From contig RMBW01000166.1 of assembly GCA_004009845.1 (NCBI GenBank), forward strand, positions 1-42,600: a stretch of 42,600 bases of DNA, read 5' to 3'. The stretch is from Davidsoniella eucalypti (lineage: Eukaryota; Ascomycota; Sordariomycetes; Microascales; Ceratocystidaceae). Below, in pieces: positions 23,261-36,143 of this stretch. The position numbers were made by a program, and so were the translations under genes. Every line of letters starts with the position of its first letter. The first letter of the stretch is position 1. The notes beneath the pieces are model-generated. The model did no database searches. It was not told the origin of the DNA and saw only the letters and a program-made list of their open reading frames with translations.

Positions 23261-26200
23261 AACAGGAAATAGATGCCGTCTAGCCGATTGGACCTGCTGT
23301 GTTCGTACAAAATCCAAGAGCTACTCTGGATCAAACGTGTTGCATAAGTCTACACGACAAGAATAGAAACCAAGTATCTGTCTTCGAGAACATGGGCAGA
23401 GAAAATCGGCTCAAAAAGGGAAACGCCCAGAGCTTGCGGATTCTCTTCTCGGACTCTCTGCTTTAACGTGTATCTTGTTTTGCGCATAACTGAGCCATTC
23501 CCTATCCCGGTAAGCCTTGGCAAATCTAACCCCGCAGAGACACATAGTAAATAGTAGGAAAATAGAGCAAAAAAAACACACCATGGCAAAGATATAGCGT
23601 CATACCACCTAGTCGGGGGAGGAAACGAGAATTCATATCTGTACAATTAAGCCGGGCCTGGATTCAATATGATAGCATTGGCAGACGAAAGGCTCGTAAG
23701 TTGTTCATAGCGCATCGTCTCCTAAGTGCCGTTTTCAACACAGCATCGCAGTGGCACGGCTGTGTATTCCCCATCATGATGCAAATCAGGGTCTTGTGTT
23801 CTTCCACGGGCTATGTCAACGCCAGACACTCACACATCGGTGATGTTGACTTCATCTCATGAACCTACTACTATATTCCACCTGTTCAGGTGCCAAAGCG
23901 GGCGGCAGGTCTAATGTATGATTCTCGATTGCCGTCAAGAAAAGGGATGCCAGGAAAGTAGGAAAGAAGAATGCAAACATAGCATTATGGTGTATGAACA
24001 GTATGACAACGCATGCGACCTAATCTGAGATTTTGAACGGGGATTTTCGATCAATCCTTGAACATCCAACCATGGCATTATTTAGCAAGAGCCCCCCCCT
24101 CTTCCGAGTTCTGTGATGTTTCGTCACTGTTGGGTTGCAATTCACCTTTTTTCTTTTCTTCTTTAAGTACATATGTGTATTTCCACTATGGAAGAAAATG
24201 CGGCTCCCCGTCCCTCCAACACCATCTTTAGCATCCATCCCATCTTGTGGCCCCCGTCTTTAGCCATATCCAACCCACCTCGGGAAGGCAGAAGAACGGT
24301 AGTATCTACAGCCTGAAGCTTTGTCTTTACGTGAAGCTACCTGCTGTGCGGTGAAATTTGGTGTCACTGGCAAATAAATATTGACATGCTATCTACAATA
24401 CACATGGAAGAGGACCAGAGGGTGGCCGAGAGCGGCCCTTACATTGTACTATGTACATATATGCTTGCTTCATAGCCAGCCTCAATTCCACCCCTTCTGT
24501 ACACACTCTCTCGGACCTTGTTTGAGAATATGTGTACATGTAGGCGATCAGCCGGGGGAGGAAAGAAAAAGGGTTGCTGCTGCTAGAAGAATATAAACTT
24601 GGATATAGAGGGCACCGGAAAACAACATGCTCGAATGACTTATTTCCGCTATTCGCTTTGCACGATTGCCTTTCCTAGAAAGCAGAGGCGATGATCTGGC
24701 ACGCTAGATGCAGAATCCATGCAAGATTACATACTGGACCAAAGAACAACAAAGGAACAAAAAAAGCCTCTATGCCATGTTTCGGGTTATCTGTCTGAGA
24801 GGTGGTAGTGTATCGTGTTATCATCAACCATGGCTATTTTTTCTTATTTGTTTTGCCAATAGAAAAATGAAGCAGGGAAAAGTTTGATCAAACACGGACT
24901 GGGCGAGGGAGAACTTCAGATGGAGGAAGCATAAAAGTACCATGCTGGAGATCATGCGAAGCGCCAAGTCAAATTCTGCACACCCCATCACTTCATATAT
25001 ATTTTCCTCAGCAAGAATCAACTGAAGAGCTGGGCCAAGCAAGCACATATGTCTATGTAGTATCATCAAGAGTATAGCTACCCTCCATGCACAATTCCAG
25101 AATACATAAGAGAACAAAAATATGCATGCTACTATCGTGCTTACTACGTTGGAATAACTCTCTGTGGCCGTTACACTGAGGAATTAAATCCCTGTGTGAG
25201 AGACACGTAAGCTGTTTCTTTTTTCAAGAGCTCGTGGGCAGCAAAAAAGAAGCTCGCTTTGTTTCTTGGGGCTGAAGTATGAGGCCAGTGGAATAATCAG
25301 AGTGTATCATGTGCTTTATTCGTTTTTAATAATCTTTCGCTCTGCCATACCAAGGCCTGATACTTGACATAAAAGTTGAATGAATTAAATATAAAAGAAA
25401 ACACAAAAGACACTGATAGAGGGTTAGTGAATGTCGAAATGGTGTAGAGAAGTCAAAATCAGAACACGCCCCTCCACCATTCGATTTTATTTTTATTACT
25501 GCTTTTCTTCTTTTCTTTCAAGTCGAGTGGCTCGATTGATATGCAAAGGATTGATAAAAATAAAAACTAGCATGAACGCCACTAGATGTATAATGAAAAC
25601 TATTGGAACATCAGGCTTAGACGGGTGTGTCTTGTCTACAATCTACGTATGATTTATTGTATAGAAAGCAATGCCGCCGATAAAACGCGTGTCCAGAAAT
25701 ATTTGTTAAAAAGAAAAGATCTTTTTATTTTTATCAAGCAGAGGCCAAAACAGAGCAGAAGGGAAAAAAATGTTGAACTAAAATGACAATATGGTGTAAA
25801 GAACTTTCGATCTTCTTTTCTCATCGGCGCTAAAACCTCTGAGAAACACTAAACCCAAGCTCATAATTTTGTAGAGGTTGTCGTTCGCAAGCTAACGATG
25901 TGCTGCTAGTATTACCACGCTCTGTCCACTCTAGCATCAGTTCACCTGAACAGTCGATAAAGAAAGATGTACAGGCATAACGATCAACCTCTGAACCCGC
26001 CAGAGATTAGTACTTGATCCTTAACTACCACCACCACTCTAGCTTCTTTGCCGTCAGGCAGGTAGCTTTTTTTTCTTTTCTTTTTGAGTTGACGCATGCA
26101 CTTTAAAGCGGATTAGCTAGTGGACACTAGGTACATTGCCCTATCAGGGTGCGTTATATGTTCCAGGAATTAGAAGGGAGGGCGGGAATTCGCCGGAGGA

Positions 26201-29200
26201 CGATGGATGAGTGATATAGACAATAAGCTGTAGTAGTAGCGCCAACGGAGGTGCATAGTAGGCCCCTCACTGCTAAAGTGGTTACATATGCGCATGTACA
26301 GACATGTAGGCCGGCTGTAGCCACATGGATGAACGGATGTATGAACATAGTATGTACACATACATGTACATATATCCAGATAGGCAAGAGATAGAATAGA
26401 AGGAATACTATTATGTATCATGGCAATAAATGAAAGGGTTGTCCCCTCAACGTACAGAGTGCAGAAGCGATGCATGGGTCCGCTTCCATTAAGATATGAT
26501 GCTATCATATTATAGTGACTACGAGTAAATGCAAATAAAGGACGAAAAAGTCAATCAAGGTCAAGATGACAAACACGAAAGATACGGCCGCAAAAATAAA
26601 ATAAAATAATTAACAACGGTCGTCCCTTCAGTCTCAGATCTCGGAATTTTGACCGACAAGATATCTATTTAGGTGGTATAATGGTGTACTGCGGAATCAT
26701 AAGAGCTTTCCTTTACAGGGCTTTTTTAATTTTTTTCCAAATCAACAAAAGAGAAAAAAAAAATTGAGAAAAAAAAAAGTTGAAACATGATACTACGCAA
26801 GCAAAAAGCGACGAGAACAAGAATAAAAAGTTACAGGTAGCTCAACTCAGCTCAAAAGTGTACAAACAATAATTATAGCCCCCAAGATCTCAGGTTCGTC
26901 TCAAGGAATCACTGGCTCGTTCCTGTTTTTTTCACACACTCCGGACATAGCCAGAGCTCCATTTGTACAAGTAAACAAGATAATTTCCAATCAAGGGTCG
27001 TCCGGGCCTCAAGTTGTACCATATATCCTCATGTTTAGGCCGAAGCCTAGCTATGACCATAGCGATACGTAGATTATTGTTTCGAGAATCGAGCAAGGGG
27101 GTTGAGCGTAGACAACGGCTAAGTTATGCAGACCAAACCCGCTAGCAATGTTCTAATATGGTTACAATAGTAGTGAAGACACCCAAGTAGCATACAACTG
27201 TAGACACGGCTTGATGTTGCACACACATATGCTCGGTGGCATAACTTTGGCTCGCAAGACACGGAGTTGATCGTTATAAGTTTATACATTGTGCATTGAC
27301 ATCGTTCAAACTTAACGTGGCAAACGGTGTGATTTTTGCCCAAGTTCACATTCGAGACAAAACGGTAGGGTATCTCAGTACGTTGCTTAGGGTTTCAACC
27401 ACCTATGAAGTAAGTACTGCTAGTACCGAGAGTTAATGTATAAGTTTTAGGTTTGGCGCCTTGATACACTACTTGACTAACAATGTTCTCTTTCTTTTTG
27501 TAATGATGATAGGTTAGGATTTCGCTTTTCTGTCGTTTAACTACCTATCTATCTGTTTTATATGATGTCTACCTTATGATTTCGTAGGTCGCGAACGTAA
27601 AAGGTCAAATAAAGAGGATAAATGTGACAATAAACCGAGAATAACCCATGATATATGCAACAGAAAATTGATAAAAATGGCGGTTATTCTGTTGTGTGCA
27701 AATTGTCCCTCACCTAATAATCCCAATGTACCAACCAAGTACATGATACAAGCAGATGCCACGTTTTGTTCATGTTAAAATCACGTCGAGTGTAAGACTT
27801 TAGTCTAAAACGAGACCTATTCTCGAATAGGCGACAACGTGAAATATATGCTGATGGGATGATCTCTGGTTCGAAGCTTATGCAAGAGGCCTAAGCAGCA
27901 CGATGCGTTTAGCACTCTTCTTTTCTTTGTTGCGGAAGACGTCACAATCACATGTCGTTATTTATTTTGTCTTTGATTACAACTTCAGTCATATTTTCGA
28001 CTAATCCCATGGCACAGTGTCGCCGAGAAATAATACCATAAAAAAAGCTTCTGACCAACAATAGTGATCTAATCATTTGCAACTGTCAGTATGTGATTAG
28101 GCAGGCCGTTGCTGTCGACTCCTCTAATCACTTGTAATATTTGATTACGGCTTAAGCTACGGCTAAGCTTGGAAACTAGAAGGAAGCCATACGTTTATAA
28201 ATTGTGGCTAGTGAACATTTTGGTTCGTGTCAATTTACTTTGTGCTCTAATCTTCTAGCAGTACAAAGAATAGAGAAAGAACAGCTTAGTGGTCTAGCGT
28301 TGGCGCTAAATAAATTATATTAATACTAGTGAGCATTGTAGAAAGAGGATAATAGTCCCTCGAAAATAAAAATAAAAACAGTGTAGGAATATATATCACG
28401 GGACTAGTCTACATGAACCTACGGGATGTGACAAGAAGTATTTCCGTTGTACCCGGTACCTCTATATCCATTGAGTACAAGATGTACAGCTATCTAGTCA
28501 GTATTTACCAAGCTTTGATAAGCCCAAGTCGTTGGTCACCTGGTTGATTTGGTTTATCCTTTTATCTTTTATTTTTTTAGGGCCGTGATTTATCCTTCTT
28601 TGCATTTACTTTCTATAAGCCTTTATATTACTGTGACTAAGACTACCATCCTTGCAGTGTCTTATCCGATATTTGATATTCTACGCATTGAAGTAGACCT
28701 TTACATGATATAGTATTTAGCTATGTAGTTCCATTTATCTTCGATGAGCAAAAACCAAGGTATTCTATAGTTCAAGTACACATGTACTACTTAAAAAACT
28801 ATGGCATCCTGGAAAGAAATGTGAAGCTATGACGCATATTGGTAAGCTCAAAAGGAACCTTTTTGGGACTAGATCGGAGGTTTTGTGTTTACATAGTCTA
28901 GCGGATAAAGTCTGTCGTGAGATTCACATCAAAATGACGCTTAGAAGTAGCTGTCCGTGAACAAGAGGTACCTTTTTTTCTTTTTTTTCTTACACCCCCA
29001 TAAAATGCTCTTATTACTGTTTTGATATAGCCATTTTTTTTTACACTTTTTCTTCCTTTTCTCATGCTTGTTCATTTATGTGTATAACACATCATAACTA
29101 TCACGAATATACCAATATACCATTACCACTATTCATCAAGTCAACTCAACCTGTTCTGGAGCAAAAGCTTCAACAAATATGGCAACAAATGCAGCATCTC

Positions 29201-29644
29201 TGAAGCCAGGAAGAACACCTAAATGACCATATCAAAAGGGCGTGAAAGTAGGAAAAAAAAACTAGGGGGTGCAAGAAAAGGTACATGTCGAGAGCAAAAG
29301 GTTACTTCTTAGCGTCGTTTTGGACGACAGAGAATAGACGCTGTACTATGTAACTGTATCTTAGAGAAGTGTAAAGAAGGAAAACTTATTGGGAATCGAG
29401 AGAAAGACGCGCAAAGAAAGATTTCCACCAATTCAAGCAGTATGTACATATATATACAAACATGTGTAATATACAAATAAACATGCACATGAACTTATGC
29501 AATAATGAACACAACAACATGGGGAAAAGAGGCGAGACTAACCTGTAAGCATTCATGAATGGCTAGACACGGGCTGATCAGTTCACGACACGGGAATATA
29601 GAGAGATTCGGACTTGATAATCAAGCATTTAGTACTTGACCAAA
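23261..29644. other. Gene-poor stretch, no supported gene
   Basis: More than six kilobases with only scattered open frames of 60-112 codons and no recognisable product. The longest (26170-26508, minus) overlaps another frame on the same strand and reads as noise. From 27763 to 30110 there is no open frame of 60 codons at all. Several A-rich runs (around 26750-26780) and repeated ACATGTA/TACATGTA strings (26290-26370) are visible. No intact tRNA, snRNA or rRNA was seen. Confidence 0.55.
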
Positions 29645-29707
29645 AAGAGGGGTAAGATACGAACCCACGAACTAGACCTGTACAGGCATATCAAGACAAC
29701 TGAATCA
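29645..29707 (-). pseudogene. Degenerate tRNA-like sequence with A and B boxes
   Basis: On the minus strand, TGATTCAGTTGTC (29695-29707) resembles the tRNA A box. GTGGG-TTCGTAT-CTTAC (29652-29668) forms a T arm whose five pairs all hold, two of them as G-T wobbles. The loop differs by one base from TTCGAAT. Box spacing is within the normal range. A CTGTACA string sits where an anticodon loop would be, but its stem does not pair. The 3' acceptor strand CCCTCTT has no 5' partner. It fits a mutated tRNA or a tRNA-derived SINE head, not a working gene. Confidence 0.3.
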
Positions 29708-31068
29708 AAGACTGCCAACTGTGAGCTTTTGTTGTATTTTTGCTTGGTTATACCATATGCCAAAACCATTCAAGTCTCATGAGAAGGTAATTGTAACAAG
29801 GAAACCAAGAAAATAAAATAAACCTGGGGAAAGGGAAAACATGAGGCTAAATGGAGATAAAGAAGGAAGATTCGAAAGTATGTCTGAAAAAGGGAAGCAA
29901 GAAAAGAAAGAAAATACCTCATGCTTCATATCCAAGATCAAAATTTAGTATAACCAATCTTTTTCACGCCAAATTGCTATAACGCAATTTTTTTTTCTTC
30001 GTTATTTAACACAGCCTAGTATGGAGGAACGTCACGATATCCGGATAGCCAGGTGACACTTCCTTTCTTTGTTTAGATCACATTTCCGCTTCGGGGGTTG
30101 ATTAAGTACATTACGAGAAAACAAGAGTCACCAATTTGGTAAAGTACGATACAAAAATAAAATAAAAAGGACGTACATTTCCATATATCACCAGGCTATT
30201 TATTAGCTGAGTTCCCCGCGTCTGTGGAAAAGATGGGCAAAGAAAGAAAATGGGAGACGGAAAGAGAAGAAAACTCTGAGTAGGCTGTAAAGATATGTAG
30301 CCGACATTGTCCAAAGTTAATGGTAATATTCGGATATGGTGTTTATACAGCTCACAGGCTACAAACTATCGGGGTTCTCATGTGATATCAACGGTGCCAT
30401 ATTTCATATTCCCGGGCTATTCATTGGCTATCGCAAGTAGCACTAACTATTGGCTGCTAGACCTTGCATTTATCTTCCGTCTATTCGCTGTCGTTAAGCT
30501 TTGATTAACAAATCATCTCTATTGTTCATTGATATTTGGTTCCCCCATGGTAGGCTCTCCTAGTTGTACTGACTATCCCGCCTGCCTCCCTCTTAACACG
30601 TCTGGGAAAAAATGAACGAAGACAGATAAAAAAGACAAAAAAAGAAATAAATCTTGGCTGTGTACCTAGCAGCAATGATTTGCCAAGTTCACTAATTTGG
30701 GCTTTTCATGTGCCCAGGGTAACGGGAAGGAAGTGGACTCTTTTATCACAGTCGGATCCGACTGCGTTTTTTTTTCTGTTCTTTTTCCGCTTCTATTAAG
30801 GGAGAAGGTTCTAGTTAGCTTCTTCCCTTGTAGTTCTTCACCAAATTGGTTTTCTTTTCTACTGGTTGTTCTTTGTTCCAAGGAATGTAAAGGTCTTAGT
30901 TTCTTCAAGTGCACTCACTCAACCGAGGGTTACATAACCCTTGTGTCTTTGAATTATGTCCGAACATTTGTCGTAGAAACCAGTATACTAGCAACTACAA
31001 TAACTGTGTATCTGGCTTGTGATAGACACTTAATCCGCCTTTACCTTTATAGAAGCCACTTTGAACTC
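29708..31068. other. No supported gene
   Basis: AT-rich sequence with a 125-codon plus-strand frame (30697-31074) overlapped by an 82-codon minus-strand frame. The translations are hydrophobic and T-driven, without a domain or convincing start context, so neither is called. Confidence 0.5.
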
Positions 31069-31071
31069 GTT

Positions 31072-31269
31072 TAAGAACCTAACAGCTACAGGAACGAAGA
31101 TAAAGCCGACCAAGCAGTAGCCGAACTGACGATCCCATCAGCTTCGGCCTCAGCTAGCGCCGCTCGCTTAATAGCAAGCATTAAGTCCCCCCTCCTCGTA
31201 CTTAGATATCGCCATTGCCTACTGTATATGGTAATTATTTTTTATGGCAAACTCGGATTTATATAAGCT
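31072..31269 (+). other. Possible exon-like coding remnant, unrecognised
   Basis: An open frame between stops, lacking an ATG near its start, reads EDKADQAVAELTIPSASASA and then SAARLIASIKS before turning hydrophobic and ending at TAA (31267-31269). The first ~40 codons lie in GC-richer DNA and have protein-like composition. CTACAG at 31085-31090, preceded by CCTAAC, could be an intron end with the exon beginning at 31091. No upstream partner exon was found, and I do not recognise the family. Confidence 0.2.
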
Positions 31270-32930
31270 GCAGCTGTACCGCTTATAAAGCCTGTAAACC
31301 ACTATATGCAATGCACATTACCTCCGTTGCATGTGCTACTACAACAAGATGGCTGACAAAAGAGAAACAAGCCAACACCTGTCGAAGATAGGGAGAAGAT
31401 CCTTTCACATACACATAAAAAAGGGCGTTGATGCACACAATGCGTGACTGGACGGAACATATATTATGCTTTGTCAGGACGGTATATTAGTATTCACAGA
31501 AAATCAACCGGTCTCGTGGGGAGATGATGAGCATCAAGCAAAGAATGATGCGTCTGTGACGATATTTCTGCAACATGAAGCTAGCGAACGAAGATGCCCT
31601 TTTGAGAAACCGCCCATATATTTACACCGGAAATAACGACAAACACCGGCCGTCTGGCCCCGAAACCCCTCAGCCGTTGCCATTCATTACCAACTATAGA
31701 AGAAGCAGAATCGCAGCGAGTTGGCCGCCTGGATTTGTGGTGGTGGCCACCTGTTCCCTTGGTCTCCCCCAAAGCTGTCTCTCTGTCAGCAACCAAAGAG
31801 AGTGACAGCACAGAAAGGCTGTAGCTTTGAGATATCACGGGAACATGTGTGAGTGTTCGTACTAGCAATAGGATAGAATGGGCGGACTGGTAGCAGCAGA
31901 TAGAAGGGATAGGAGAGAGGAGGGTGTCTGTACCCACTAGTATCTGCGGAGTTACACTCTCAGACGCTTGTTTATCGTCTTCACAAGAGCCGTATCCGTT
32001 GCGGCTGAGGCATCTGAAAGAAAAGAAAGTGTCTGAAAATGCGCAGCGGCGTGATTCTGAGACCGAGCTTCTTTCTGGCTCTATGTCTCGTCCATTTCCT
32101 GCCTAGAGTGTCTATCCTGATGGAGGGGGTAATTCCTACTACTAGCTGGTTATTGATGGGGACGGGGCTGTTGGTTCATCGGCCTACTTATCCCCATTGT
32201 ATCATGGTAATAAGAGAGATGAGTAGAGGCATGTGTATGTAGTCTTACTTGGTAGCTAGCAAGGACGACACCATGGATGTAGAGGCTCTATATCTGCAGA
32301 AGTTGTAGATAGGCTAAGCAATAAGAATACACCAAGCACTCACGCGATTTATAAAGCAGTGACAAAAGACAAGCCACAATACCAAAGTAGTACTTGTAAA
32401 GCAGCCAAGCAGCCAAGCAGCGCTGCTCTTAATGCTGTTGGCTTGATGCGCGTACACCCCTCTCTAGCCATCTCATCACGCCCCCATCCGTCACAATCAC
32501 AGACGGTCGTTTTTCTCAGGTCGACGTCTTTCCCCTCCCTCTGTAGTATCTCTGTGCATCTTTGCTTTCTTTTGCTTCCTCGCTCCCTGGCCTCCCCCAA
32601 GGCCCTTGCTCGTTCTCGCGAGATAAATTACAGGGCCCTTTTATCGGCGCTTTTTTCTTTTTTCTTTCTTTTTGTTCTCAAATCAGTCAATAGCTGTAAT
32701 TTATCTACGGTCAGTTTTATCTTTCTCTTCCCAATCTTGGTCTGTGCTGGAGGCAAGTCTAGTTCCATCCTAGATCAGCAAGATAGCAGGAATTAAATTG
32801 CAAGATAATAGATAGAGAGCCAGTGATAATTATAAATAAAATACCGATAAATTGTCTTTTGCTCAAAAAGGCAACTTAAAAGCACCAGACGTCGCTTTCT
32901 AGAGAGACGAAGCTCGGTATGGCCAAGAGG
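31270..32930. other. No supported gene; becomes pyrimidine-rich
   Basis: Open frames at 31575-31937 overlap on both strands. A 145-codon plus-strand frame (32359-32796) coincides with C/T-rich sequence, where stop codons are rare, and is not a credible protein. A short repeat of GCAGCCAA lies at 32401-32421. The C/T-rich block 32440-32680 may be promoter-proximal DNA of the downstream gene. Confidence 0.45.
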
Positions 32931-32933
32931 GAA

Positions 32934-33036
32934 AAGATAAAAAAGTAAAAGATAAAAAAGAAAAGATAAAAGAAGCACAAGAAGCACAAGAAGCACAAGA
33001 AGTACAAAGTACAAAGTACACAGAGTACAAGAAGTC
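32934..33036 (+). repeat. Purine-rich degenerate tandem repeats
   Basis: About 100 bases made almost wholly of A and G with some C and T. First come imperfect copies of GATAAAAAAG, then three copies of the nonamer AAGAAGCAC, then AGTACAA copies. The opposite strand is correspondingly C/T-rich and encodes a meaningless leucine/valine run. It lies directly upstream of the pyrimidine-rich leader region. Confidence 0.8.
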
Positions 33037-33755
33037 AACGGGCAGCTACCAATTATTACATCAACGGGCTTGCTCCAAATACAACTACTCTTCTCCCCCC
33101 ATCCTGGCCTTCTCTATCCATCCCTCCATCTTTTTTTAGTTCTTTTAGTCCTCTTCCCTCCTTCGTCTTTAGTCTGCCGCTGCGTTTTATTCTGTATTCT
33201 CTTTATACTATTTTACCGTCTAGTACTGCCACTCCGGCCTCTTAAGACTATTAGTACTGCCGCTTCAGTCGACACTTTGAACCCTTCCAACTCGCCATTA
33301 TTACTGCCAGCACTTCTTTCTTGCGACTGCTTCTGCTTCCTGCTGCCACTCGAGTCCGCATCGCATTCCATCCACCGTCCATCGTGCATACCTGTTGATT
33401 CGTCCGTTTATCACATCGCTAGCAACGCCTGCGCCTCTCTGTCCTCGGCCTCACTAGCACCAACTCCATCGCCGTCCGATATCAACACCGTCGGCCTCAC
33501 CCAGCTTTATATATAACGACATACCACCGTCTGTGTATCTGCCAGTGCTGTCTCTTAGCCTAGCACCAGCTGCCTCTCGTTCTCTGCGGCATCCTGTCGA
33601 CCAGGAAATCCTTGATGAACACGCCGGCTTCTACGCCGCCATCACAGATTCGGTTTTCCGTTTAGTCTCGTCTTAAAATCCGTCCTGCTGTCAGAAGCCA
33701 ACCCAGCTTTTTGATACAGTCTATATAGCGTTCTGGTAAGTTGAAGCCATCTATC

Positions 33756-33771
33756 CACACACACACACACA
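33756..33771 (+). repeat. (CA)8 microsatellite
   Basis: Eight CA units just downstream of the GTAAGT at 33736. Confidence 0.9.
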
Positions 33772-34074
33772 TCTATTATACTACAAATCCACCCACCCAC
33801 ACATAATCTCATCACACACTCTTTCTCTCGGGAATATCAAGCGACGGACGGCCCAGGCCCCCAAACTGACTACCCGCCTGCCTGTTTGCCTGTTTGTCGC
33901 AATGCCCTCGCACCCCCCTCAAGACCATCACGCTCGATCATATCAGCATCCAATCAGACTGTTGTACTTTCTGCGCCGCGCCAGTAGCGCCAGTAGCAGC
34001 AAGTGCCAGACAATAACCAAGACCAAAGGCATAATGTGCAGGTAGTGGGTGGGGTGACGTTTTCACTGTGGTGC

Positions 34075-34103
34075 GCTCTTCTGCTCTTCTGCTCTTCTGC
34101 TCT
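34075..34103 (+). repeat. (GCTCTTCT)3 tandem repeat
   Basis: Three perfect copies of an octamer and a partial fourth at the left edge of a pyrimidine-rich block in the presumed leader. Confidence 0.9.
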
Positions 34104-36143
34104 CTATAGGCTTCACGCTATGCTTGTTCCTGCTGTCCGATTCACCCAGTCTTCTTTGGGAGGCTGTCCACTCTACAGCTACGGTACAGCTGTCGTTGTT
34201 ATTGCTACTATCTACTGCTACTTACTGCGTGCTATCGTTTTCTCAATCCTTCTATACCCCTCCTCTTCCTCCTGGTTCTTCTCTTGTGACCCGCGTTCTG
34301 CTCTGGTCGCGTCGGCTATCTTTGTCCTGTGCTGTATCATTTGCGCCATTGCGGTGGCAGGTGCTGCTGGTTTCCGCGCACCATCATTCACAGTCTGCCT
34401 CTTCTTCTTTTGAAGACTTTCTTTGCGCTGTTTCTTTCTTTTCTTCCTATCAGGTCTTTATTTTCCGTCTATCCGCCCCCCCCGTCTCCTTCAATCTTTG
34501 CTTCTGTCTCTTTGCACTTCGACCGGACTGTCAGTCTATTAGCCTGTCGTTCTCCAGAAACCATCGCACCGAGATTGCTTTTAAGCATCAGCTCTTCTAC
34601 TTCGTGTCGCATCACTTTCTGTCGTATCTTCTTTATCTTGCCCTGGCGTGCCTGGTTCTTTGTTTGTATCGGATATCTCGACCCGCTTACTCACTTGCGA
34701 CTGCGCTTCGTTATAACGAACCCCGTGACAACCGGCCAGTGAGCTCATACTAGTAAAACACTGCTGTACTGCCATATAGCTATTTTCTTTGGCAGCGTTG
34801 CGTTTGCCATTGCATGTCAGTCCGGGCTGTTCTGCTTATCCGCCCCTCCCTGCCAGCAGTTGTACTAGGCAATATAGATATAGACAAAGAAGACAGTGAC
34901 AAGACTAGAAAAGAAGCTGTACCTGTGCCCCCCTTGACCACCAAGTTGCTCATTGCGCACCATTGGCCGTGTCTGGCTTGTTGGTACCTCGACTGATTGC
35001 TACCGCTTCTCCTGCCGCCGTATCAATGTTTTCTCCATTACAGCCGACTAGTAATACTGATAGTGCTACGATCAATCCAGCGGCCCTGAGTTCGTCGTCG
35101 CCGTCTCAGTCGCAGTCTCAGTCTACGGGTGTGTAACGACCACAACTGCCACTAACAATGGCACAACAAACAACAACATGCACTACTTTCGTCTCCTCAA
35201 TGTTCCCAAGCCCAAGTGGTAGCGAGCGTGAACGATGCAATCTCTGGCCTGGTCTTTGCGGCCAGTTTCCGCCAGCCAGCCGAGTGCCCAGCGGTAGTGT
35301 GTAGTTCCATGCTGTTTGGGGCCCTCGCTGACAGAGTTGTCCGTCTCTCCGCCATTGACGGTTGAGATACTCCCCTCTCCCGCCCGCCTCTTACTTCTCT
35401 TCCTCATGCCCACCGCCCTGTCTTTTTATCTCCTCTCTGCATGCACAAACGCGTTTGCCGACCAAGGTGTCAATTAAGTCTTTGTTCAAAGCGGAGGAAC
35501 CAAGGTTCAAGTGGAACATGGTTATGTATCCCGGCAGTTATCCTGTCGCTGCCTGGCTAGTTCCCTTCTTGCGCCGGGCGCATATCGCAGCCATGGATAT
35601 TCCTTAATGTCTAGAAGCGGAAGAAGATACAGAAGCAGCAGACAGGCAAGGCCGAAGAAATTGGAGCAAAAACATGAACTTCATCGAGTCCCGTAAGCAG
35701 GATCCTAGTCGCGTCTAGAAAGAAAAAAGAAATCAGGCGGGCATGTGAATCTACAGGCCTGGCGCTGGCTTTACAGGGGATCACTGCCTGCACTTTAGTG
35801 GACTACTCGCCTGCAAGCAGCACCCGGACAGCCGGCCAACGCCTAGTGTTGACTTTGTTGCTGTAAAGTATCAAAAGAAGAGATGTGCGCCGTCTTTGTT
35901 TTTACTCTGCTTCTCTTTCTACCTTCTCAATCCCCTCTGGTTGTTTCACTCGCTGCTTCTACTTGATTGAATGCATTGTTCTGCCAATTAAACCCGTCGT
36001 TGGTCTTCTGCCCTTCTCTCTCTTCAAGCTCGTCCCCTCTTCCCTCCTCTCATCCCCAAGGAACGCCGTACTATAAGTACAGCGCTGTCCCGGGACCCTC
36101 TCGCTAATTTCATGCGCTGCCCGAAGCTTTCGAATCCCGCTCG

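Larger units (their letters stand above)
33070..36143 (+). promoter_or_regulatory. Probable promoter and long 5' leader of the Rsc7-type gene
   Basis: About 3 kb upstream of the start codon has long C/T-rich blocks (33085-33200, 34075-34520, 35375-35440 and 35885-36060), as seen in promoters and leaders of many filamentous fungi. It holds several small ATG-initiated frames: 33615-33665 (16 codons), 33902-34045 (47), 34814-34996 (60) and 35026-35136 (36, serine/glutamine-rich). A donor-like GTAAGT is at 33736. If transcribed, these would be uORFs or alternative first exons. The overlapping long frames at 34003-34753 are open in all three frames only because pyrimidine-rich DNA lacks stop codons. 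The transcription start is not known. Confidence 0.45.

Noticed and set aside
26290..26370. Clustered ACATGTA-type strings, considered as a CRISPR-like or regulatory array
   Set aside because: Units are short, irregularly spaced and typical of AT-rich palindromic strings found throughout the window. There are no constant-length repeats or spacers.
34003..34753. Three overlapping plus-strand frames of 136-209 codons
   Set aside because: All lie in C/T-rich DNA, where stop codons (which need A and G) are rare in every frame. The translations are Ser/Leu/Phe/Cys-rich, without a domain.
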